From Amanita rubescens (lineage: Eukaryota; Basidiomycota; Agaricomycetes; Agaricales; Amanitaceae): 64,000 nucleotides of DNA. Every line of letters begins with the position of its first letter. The stretch's first letter is position 1. The stretch is from the NCBI GenBank assembly GCA_015039365.1, contig WION01000065.1:124001-188000 (forward strand), read 5' to 3'. Under the pieces are notes generated by a model. The model was not told the DNA's origin and did not search any database. It was given only the letters and a program-made list of their open reading frames with translations. Below, piece after piece: positions 57,336-64,000 of the stretch. The position numbers were made by a program, and so were the translations under genes.

Positions 57336-58661
57336 ATGAGCGCAACCCGGCATTGTTCGGTGATCATTCCATCACGACTACCACACAAAATGATATGCGA
57401 AACGATACCCGCCGAAATTCTCTGCGAAATATTTCACCTCCTTTGCGATAAACCTATCTCTCTTCACGTTCTGGATAATAGCTCGCGTTTTAGCGAATTC
57501 CCGTGGGCTGTAGGGCAAGTTTGCAAGCGCTGGAGGGATGAATTTTTATCTTACCCACATCTATGGACTTCTCTTGCCCTACGGTATCATTCCACCGAAC
57601 TCAGCGTCGATTGCCTCCACGAAATGAGTCGGCGCACACTCTTGTACCTTGAACGATCCGAGCAGCTACCGCTCACCATCACCGTCTACACTACATACTC
57701 GATAAACTCGGAATCGATCGAAATTTTTCCAAGGATGACGTGGAAGTTGTTACTGTCTCGTTCTGAAAGATGGGAAAGGGTGGATCTGGAACTAAGCCAC
57801 GAGCCCGGTCCCATACTTGATCTTCTCAGATGTAAAATGCCAATCATCAAGTCGCTGAGGCTCCATGCGAAATCAATATACGCCTCAAATTTCGAGTCAT
57901 ACCACGTGTTAACCGCCGCGCCGCGCCTTACCGAACTTGAACTTCTCGGATGGTTCGGGGAATTGGTGTTTCCTTGGTCGCAGTTGACGAAAGTCATGAT
58001 ATCCTTGACAGACGGATATCCCATTGACAGTATACAGCTGGAAACAATTTTTTCACAGTTACAAAACGTCGAGGAGCTACACATGGGCAAGGTCGCCGTC
58101 TGGCACAGAGACGATGATCGCGACCGGCGCTCTATCCGGCTTGCCTCTCTCCGGTTGCTTGCAATCCCAATCCATCCTCCTCTTGAAATACTGACACAGC
58201 TCGAGGCGCCTTTACTGGAACATCTCTGGGTGGATTGGTATCCAATGTATAGTAAGAAGCGATATCGTCCACTTGCCTTTGTCGAAGAACTATCATTTCT
58301 TATCCGCCGTTCGTCATGCTACATTCGCCGATTGACACTGCAAAACTGCGAATTTCGACTGTTGCCAGATCTTATGAAATTACTTTCGAGCGTCGAGGAG
58401 CTCTGCGTCAAGACGACGGTCGCGGGGCGTGGTTCATTCCTTGTACAGCATATTACGCAGATGAATGATGGCGTTTGCCTGCCTAACCTGCGTGAATTGG
58501 AGGTGACGTGTCTCCGGGGCCGAGGTGATGATGAGAAGCTCATGACTGCCATGTCCCGTCTCTTAAAAACGCGGAGCGAAGAGTCGAGGTTGATATCTGT
58601 GAGCCGCGAGGACGTGCCGCTCGAGCCGACAAGGGTACGATTGTCCATGTCGTTCAAATGA
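57336..58661 (+). CDS. F-box protein with LRR-like C-terminus
   Basis: Intronless, 441 residues. The N-terminal F-box reads IPAEILCEIFHLLCDKP and QVCKRWRDEFLSYPHLWTSL, the pattern of agaricomycete F-box proteins that act as substrate receptors in SCF ubiquitin ligases. The remainder has irregular Leu-rich segments (IIKSLRLHAKSIYASNFESY, LTELELLGWFGELVFPW, LASLRLLAIPIHPPLEIL, LRELEVTCLRGRGDDEKL), like the divergent LRR arrays of the family. The start at 57336 is the longest; MICETIPAEIL at 57393 would also keep the F-box. Target unknown. The gene is intact and lies about 220 bp upstream of a transposon insertion. Confidence 0.8.
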   Translation: MSATRHCSVIIPSRLPHKMICETIPAEILCEIFHLLCDKPISLHVLDNSSRFSEFPWAVGQVCKRWRDEFLSYPHLWTSLALRYHSTELSVDCLHEMSRRTLLYLERSEQLPLTITVYTTYSINSESIEIFPRMTWKLLLSRSERWERVDLELSHEPGPILDLLRCKMPIIKSLRLHAKSIYASNFESYHVLTAAPRLTELELLGWFGELVFPWSQLTKVMISLTDGYPIDSIQLETIFSQLQNVEELHMGKVAVWHRDDDRDRRSIRLASLRLLAIPIHPPLEILTQLEAPLLEHLWVDWYPMYSKKRYRPLAFVEELSFLIRRSSCYIRRLTLQNCEFRLLPDLMKLLSSVEELCVKTTVAGRGSFLVQHITQMNDGVCLPNLRELEVTCLRGRGDDEKLMTAMSRLLKTRSEESRLISVSREDVPLEPTRVRLSMSFK

Positions 58662-58874
58662 CCAACCTGCCTTGGAATCAGTTGTATTATCGCAATCCAT
58701 ACCTATACGCTGTTCATAAAGATTATCAGGAAACATGCACTGCGTTAGAATACTCCAATGTGATGAAATCAAGTTAACAAGCTCTCAGTCTGCTATGGTG
58801 TATAACTAGTGTCAATTCATTCAGCCATTATCTACATACACGGTCGCACAGTACCAACGTACATATACAATAAC

Positions 58875-58882
58875 AGTAGGGC
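58875..58882. repeat. Target-site duplication, left copy
   Basis: AGTAGGGC, directly before the inverted repeat of the element. Identical to 60257-60264. Confidence 0.8.
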
Positions 58883-60256
58883 TTTGCTCCGCGAAATTGG
58901 ACAAAACCCACTGATCCATTGTGATCATTGATGATCGTGATGGATCTTGATGGATCTTGATTTTTCACTAAACGATCATCATGAATGATTGTTATAAGTA
59001 GTGATCACTCCTGAATCATGAGTGATCATTAATGATTCATGATTATCCCAAGTGAACAGCCATGAGTAGTAGTTATTGGATCATGAATAGAATTTTTCAA
59101 ATATTTGAATTCTGTCATGAAAACTCATTAAGCACAGTGAATCATGGTGAACAACTGTTGAGACCATGCAAAGTCCTTTTATGATCAATTGTGGCTTAAT
59201 TGTGGCTCATCATGAATCATCATGGTCCATTCATGATCACTCCACATCGAAATTTTGATGTGCCTTCCAAATTTGGAAGTTGGTATGCCCAACTTGCTCA
59301 GTATTCCCACGGGAGTACTTAGTGCACTAAGTCTACTTAGTTGTGTCATAGTTCCCACAGTTGAATTGAGCTTGTGCCACACTGCTCATCCTCAGATATC
59401 AAGTTAATGCCTTGGCCCTTAACTTGACATTCAACTGATAATCTCAATTGATGTTTGACTTGACTTGTAAACATTGGCTGTATTAATGCTCTCTTATTCT
59501 CTCTTATTCTCTCTTATTCTCTCTTTGGCCATGTTTGGCATCCTTCTTCTGGGCATGTTTGGCACTTTTCCTGGCCACTCTCTGGTCCCAAGTTCATTGT
59601 TTAATATGTATAATGTGCTGGTACATGTAGCACTAACTGAGCAATCATGCAGTTATGGTATTGGCAGTCACCTATGGCATGGGATCTAAAAATATCTTGC
59701 TAAGCGCACAAAGTCCATAAAAGGAAGGAGTGCATCATGTCAGGATAGCTGTGGTTGAGTGAAAATTAATGCAGACGCAGTATCTGTGATTAGAGATGAA
59801 TAAGCATTACAAGAACTGTCTTGTATTGGAAATCTATTCAAATGAATATTCAGGTTTCATCTTGTAAAAAATGAGACATTCACTTCATTTGAATCATTTC
59901 ATTGTCAAAAGTGTTGTTAAAAGCATGGTAGTGATCATCAATGATCACTAATGGTTAATAATGATTACAGATGATTAATGATGAATACAAATTCTCTAAA
60001 TTTCACTCTATATCATGGATCATCATGGTCCATGATTGGTTCATAATGGTTCATGGGGACATGATCCAAGAAGAAAAAAGCAATCATGATATGGCCATGA
60101 TGAATCCCTTCCATTCATGACCATTCATGACTGGATAATCATGATTCACAATGATCTATCAAGATCATCATCAATCACTGATGATCATGACAAATTCATG
60201 ATGGATCATGAGAATTTCGAGGAACACAATAGGTTTTGTCCAATTTCGCGGCACAT
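58883..60256. mobile_element. Non-autonomous hAT-like DNA transposon, 1374 bp
   Basis: The ends carry a perfect 20 bp inverted repeat (58889-58908 and 60232-60251, CCGCGAAATTGGACAAAACC on the left). The outermost few bases match imperfectly. An 8 bp direct duplication AGTAGGGC flanks it, the length made by hAT transposases. Subterminal 300-400 bp on both sides are packed with TGATCAT/ATGATC/CATGATT words in both orientations, as in hAT transposase-binding regions. The middle has a TTATTCTCTC triple repeat at about 59486-59523 and TGTTTGGCA words also found in the 10 kb repeat array. No transposase frame, so it must depend on a copy elsewhere. Confidence 0.8.
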
Positions 60257-60264
60257 AGTAGGGC
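60257..60264. repeat. Target-site duplication, right copy
   Basis: AGTAGGGC, directly after the element. Confidence 0.8.
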
Positions 60265-60647
60265 ATCATCTGTACGTATGGTATACATCATAATGTTTCG
60301 CGTGAAGCGTTTTCTTCTTCCGCTAATTAGGGGTGAGTGCACCGAAATGGAGCGGTGAGGGGTACTGTTTGGCCAAAGTTGGCATCTTCTATCAGTTTCA
60401 ACTGATCTCATTAAGAACGAAAAACGATCCGCAGGTGCGGTAAGCCTGCCGCCAACGTTCGCGCAGGTCGCATAGGTGAGATCCTCCATCCGTCCCTTTT
60501 CAGTCATTTAACGTTCATTCCTGGGCTAACAAGCGATACAGCGTAGCAGAGAGTACTCAAATCAAGTTTTTCGTATCTGATTGAGGTTACAAATTGTAGT
60601 TCAGACGCGAAGCCCTTGTAAATGAAATGTCTTTGGGGCGAGTCAAC
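60265..60647. other. Interval beside the transposon
   Basis: A minus-strand frame (60507 to about 60265) of some 80 residues runs into the element. Its sequence (GRMEDLTYATCANVGGRLTA) is not recognised. It could be a short exon interrupted by the insertion, or chance. Confidence 0.3.
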
Positions 60648-61195
60648 CTAGTGCATGAAATCATGATCAAATTCCTCCTTCTTATAGAAATCCTCGAACC
60701 ACCGTGGCTCCTCCCCAAAAATCTCTACAAGTCGTTCCAACTGCTTAGGCGTTGGACGACGCCAGAATAGCCTCTTCGACTGTGTGCAACCAATTGACAT
60801 CAAATTCAACATCGGCCCTTCTTCCGCCTGATCGACTCTGCAATTTGCCGCAGCTTCGTCGTCAACTTTGCCTGCAACGTAGTTGATATGATGAAATCCA
60901 ACATCTCGTTGCATGTAGAAAATTGCTGAACTGGCAGTCCCGATCTCGTCCTTGTGGGAGACATGTGCCCTGTTGATACTGGAAATATATCTTTGTAGAA
61001 TTTCTGTTGTGACTGCCCAGCCATAGAAGTAATAATGAGCTTTTGTCTTCCAGTCGCTCGGAAGGGCTTTGTATTTTGCGACATTAGCAGCACCGTGCGA
61101 GTTCAGATGCTTCGACTGTAACCGTACACCACAGGCATAAATAATCAGCCATTGAAACTCGACAAGATATGAAGACAGACCTTTTCATTTGGCAT
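60648..61195 (-). CDS. Hypothetical protein, two exons
   Basis: Start MPNEK at 61195, an intron of about 75 bp (GTCTGT...TACAG) and then a frame open to 60648: SKHLNSHGAANVAKYKALPS, DWKTKAHYYFYGWAVTTEIL, NRAHVSHKDEIGTASSAIFY, KVDDEAAANCRVDQAEEG and a C-terminus RRPTPKQLERLVEIFGEEPR. About 160 residues, no signal peptide or membrane segment. The compositions and the HYYFYGW and FEDFYKK parts look like a folded protein, but I do not recognise the family. It faces the HNH_2-related segment that starts about 100 bp upstream on the other strand. Confidence 0.45.
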
Positions 61196-61289
61196 GGCTA
61201 CTTCTGATTCATCGCAGAACGCGAGGGTTAGTAAAAATCAAGATGATAACTGTTTGGTGAGTGACGAACCTTCAATTTACCCACCCCAT

Positions 61290-61690
61290 GTTCACATTGA
61301 CTCGGACGCTCAGTTCCTTGTCACTACTAAGCAACGGTTTCCTTAAGACCATGCATGAATGGGATAACCCGAACCATAGAACTCGTTGAGGATGCAAACG
61401 CCCAGCTCTTGGTTTTTGGGAGTGTTCCTGAGGAACGTCGTATAGTTGGAAACGGGACAACTAGGACTAGGATCGACTCACTCAAGGTCCTTAGAGAGAT
61501 GCTAAACAACGCCCCCACCGATCGAGGCAAACGTTATGTCGCATGCGCGTTAATTTGTTGCGACTATCGCGAGGAAGATTTGGTTCTGTTGGCGTGCATT
61601 TTCTATTATGGCCATGTACGTCTAGAGGTGGCTCTTGCTCATCTATCCCTGAATACAACCTACCAGTGCACTGGTGCGAAGGGTAAGTAG
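61290..61690 (+). pseudogene. Second copy of the HNH_2-associated N-terminal segment
   Basis: Aligns with 41400-41720 at DNA level. The frame is open from ELVEDANAQLLVFGSVPEER through TRIDSLKVLREMLNNAP and GKRYVACALICCDYREEDLV to a likely donor after YQCTGAK. Upstream, the N-terminal part is out of frame relative to the 41 kb copy, and downstream no HNH part was found before the VWA gene. An exon AYRKNSESVSIVKVSDMHTR follows at 61750. So this is a partial copy that keeps the codons lost in the 41 kb one. Confidence 0.5.
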
Positions 61691-62051
61691 GACCAGCTCT
61701 GTTCACCCAAATTCGACAGCCTGACGTCAGATCTTCACGTTCTACAGCCTACAGAAAGAACTCTGAGTCGGTGTCCATAGTAAAGGTCAGCGATATGCAC
61801 ACCCGACCCTTCGCCCTGCGCGTCGAGGCTGAGGACCCGAAGTTGACGTTGATCATTCCGGTCAGGTGTTCACGGTATGACATAATGACATTCAACCTAA
61901 CTACTTTGCAATCTCACTATATATCAGTGCTATAAAAAATGACATGGAAATTACGGATGCAGGAGATAGAGCGCCAAATCCATATCCTCACGTATCGAGA
62001 ACGTGCGCCTGTATGTGTGGTTAGAACGTGTCCCTTCAACATACAAATAAG
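61691..62051. other. Interval without clear gene
   Basis: Holds one open plus-strand stretch at about 61745-61870 (KVSDMHTRPFALRVEAEDPK) that may belong to the preceding fragment. Otherwise nothing. Confidence 0.3.
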
Positions 62052-63736
62052 TCAAGCGCACCCAACAACCTTTTCCTTCGTCGGAGAAGAAAGTTGAATA
62101 TTGTATGAAACGTCAATCTGAAATAGCCTCGGCTGAACGTCGTCTGGTAGGATTACCCCAGTTATGGGCTTATCCTCTGTGCTATACGTGAATTCGATGG
62201 GGTCAGAACCGTTGTTCCTGAACGTAATTTCGACTTCGGCACCAGCAGCATGGACCCCTCTGCGTTTCTTATACTCCTCAGTGAAACGGCCATCTGAACC
62301 GTATATCTAATCAGGGGACTTGAACGTGTTTCAAGTCAACGAAAAGGCCAAAGTCCTTACCGTCAAACTCTTTAGATTCGCCCTCGCAAAAGCAAGATCC
62401 TTGGCATCCTTCCAGAACTGGATGTCCTTTCCCCGCACCGGCGTGTAGGGGTTGTCGGTTTCGATTCCCACAGCCGTTGTGCCGTTGCGTTTCAATTCTT
62501 CGAAAACTTCTTTCGCAATCTCTTCTAATTTCTTCCCTGCATGTTTTCGATCTAGGATGAATCGTTCGTATCGTCGAGACAGGTTATTCAAATCGATAGT
62601 CTCAAGGGTTGAGGCGATAATGAATGATGCGAGAAGATTGGTGTCTGTCAACGGAAACATGACGCCACTTCAAATGACGATCAGAAGGATATTGCGAAGG
62701 GAACTTCAAAATCTCACGTCGTCATTCGTGCTAGTGCCTCATAGAATTCGTTTGCATACTGCGAAGAAAGAGCGTGAAAGGGTTAAGGGAATTATAATTG
62801 TGTAATTTACAGCATGTCCACTCAAGGTCGCTTCGCATGCAATCACTAAGTTAGAAGAAAGTAAATGTACTTTGCATGACATATTTGCGGATGACAGACC
62901 TGATAGGATAATTTTCTCTTTGGCCATCTGTCTTGCCAAAACCAAAGGGTCATGCCCTAACATACAACATACAGAGAACGATGACCGGAAGAAGCTGACT
63001 GGGCAGAGGGTAACTAACCGTCTGGGTCTCCTCCTGGTATTTTGTCATTTGGATCCCCAATGCCATGCGGCGGAGCATCCGTGATCAGTATGACGACCTT
63101 GGTAGCGTCAGGTCTCCAATCGAGGCGAATCGCACGAGCGAGGGCAGCCGTAACTGCCTCTGGAATGTCGCCTCCGCCAGCTGCGGTCAGCTTACGCAGG
63201 TTGCGCTGTACATCCTCGAGCTCGTAGGTAAATCCTCCGAAATCTTCGGTAACGAACGTGTTATCCATGGGAGGGTGATCGCGGAATGCGATCAATGCCA
63301 CGCGAAAGCCGACTCCGGGCTGTAGCTTTCCGCACCTTCGCAAACAAAGGCAGATTTCCTCGCAGCGTTTAGTCGTTTTTGCAATGTAAGGTCCTTGGCT
63401 ACTGGTGACGTCGTGGATTATCACCAGATCCCTTAAATGCATGAAGTCAACGGAAGATCGTGCGCCATGAGTCGCTGGAAGGTACGAACAATAAACCCAA
63501 CTGTTCAGTCCCTGGAGACATCCTGAGAGCTCCTGGTTAGAAAGTGCGTAGGCCTCTGTAGGGGGGAATTTACTCTTTTCTTGTTGGAAGGACAACGTGT
63601 CGGGGTGCTGCATGCCATACAGGTCATGCTGATCAAAGAACGTATTTTCGGGCAACATTAACGAGTGGGAGTCAGGCCAACCTGTTGGAACGCCATCTCC
63701 AATCGCGGTGGTGGTAGGCGCAAATCGTGAAAACAT
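62052..63736 (-). CDS. VWA-domain protein, fungal
   Basis: Predicted metal-binding adhesion-type domain protein in the cytosol. Start MFSRFAPTTTAIGDGVPTGW (63736). The VWA fold is clear: LRDLVIIHDVTSSQGPYIAK carries a D-x-T-x-S form of the MIDAS site, followed by VGFRVALIAFRDHPPMDNTF, LRKLTAAGGGDIPEAVTAAL and TKVVILITDAPPHGIGDPND. Exons then join HDPLVLARQMAKEKIILS|VIACEATLSG, YANEFYEALARMTTGVMFPL and TDTNLLASFIIASTLETIDL. The C-terminal part has FRNNGSDPIEFTYSTEDKP and ends EKVVGCA. The layout resembles the VWA part of VwkA-type alpha-kinase proteins, but no kinase domain is present in what I joined. Upstream exons beyond 63736 are possible. Confidence 0.78.
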
Positions 63737-64000
63737 GCATGTAATTGACCATCCCCTTGAGAATTCCCGATATGAACAAGCGAGTCCGAGTATACCAATC
63801 CGGATAGATTTTGAGGAAACACTGAAATTGAGGACCCAGATCCAAAGTCCAGACAAATTCCTGAGTGTCAGGGGCAATGTAACTCAGGGTGACGAGTGAC
63901 GCGTGACGTACTTAGATTATATCAGGGTCCTAGTGCCGCACTTGCCGTCAACACGAGGCTTCCAACTTGAGTTTCTCTACTATGGCTCCCCTTAAGGAAT
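63737..64000. other. Right edge
   Basis: Open upstream of the VWA start without ATG. At 63982 a plus-strand ATG (MAPLKE) may begin a gene that leaves the window; six codons are too few to call. Confidence 0.25.

Noticed and set aside
58910..60230. CRISPR-like or satellite array of TGATCAT words
   Set aside because: Spacing is irregular, there are no unique spacers, the organism is eukaryotic, and the words fit subterminal repeats of the transposon.

Overview
The window is eukaryotic, almost certainly from a basidiomycete fungus (Agaricomycetes). Genes carry many 45-60 bp introns with GTRNGY-type donors, are tightly packed on both strands, and include families typical of mushroom-forming fungi: a FunK1 kinase, an HNH_2-type protein, a PD-(D/E)XK-like expanded family, an F-box/LRR-like protein and a VWA protein. 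A Rhizoctonia/Ceratobasidium-like source is my guess from this gene mix, not a proven assignment. Gene models below were built by joining open frames across splice sites read by eye; exon joins are good for the conserved genes and rough for the others. || 0-9.4 kb is a dense housekeeping block: Hos1-like histone deacetylase (-), mitochondrial ribosomal protein uS8m (-), an MFS transporter (+), snurportin (-), the Fe-S assembly WD40 protein CIA1 (+) and histidinol-phosphate aminotransferase (+), the last two only 13 bp apart. 9.4-12.3 kb is a repeat island with tandem repeats, inverted CTGGTCC/GGACCAG-rich tracts, GAACT repeats and broken pieces of a patatin-like lipase and a coiled-coil gene. 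12.3-15.4 kb holds a frameshifted FunK1 kinase and a second kinase-like gene. 15.4-30.1 kb is again housekeeping: S1/P1 nuclease, Sin3 corepressor, proteasome subunit Rpn1, B-type cyclin and a D-2-hydroxyacid dehydrogenase. 30.4-35.8 kb has an Arg/Asp-repeat protein and a multi-pass membrane protein. || 35.9-50.7 kb contains a CBS-domain protein divergent from MLH1, then the convergent gene TAO3/MOR2. The MLH1-TAO3 junction has been duplicated: a decayed copy of the junction now flanks an HNH_2-type pseudogene, and the other spacer copy is split by an intact PD-(D/E)XK-like gene. This nested arrangement of two nuclease-family genes in one duplicated 3' junction is the most unusual thing in the window. 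|| 51-64 kb has a short-chain dehydrogenase with an in-frame stop, a protein with a shrunken ubiquitin segment joined to 46-residue repeats, a second B-type cyclin, an F-box protein, a 1.37 kb hAT-like non-autonomous transposon with an 8 bp target duplication, a small unknown gene, a second copy of the HNH_2-associated N-terminal segment and a VWA-domain protein. || Functional links: the Hos1-like deacetylase and Sin3 belong to the same class of chromatin silencing machinery; the two cyclins and Rpn1 are linked through ubiquitin-dependent cell-cycle proteolysis. There is no sign that these form a dedicated cluster. Three introns must use GC-AG ends for the proteins to stay in frame.
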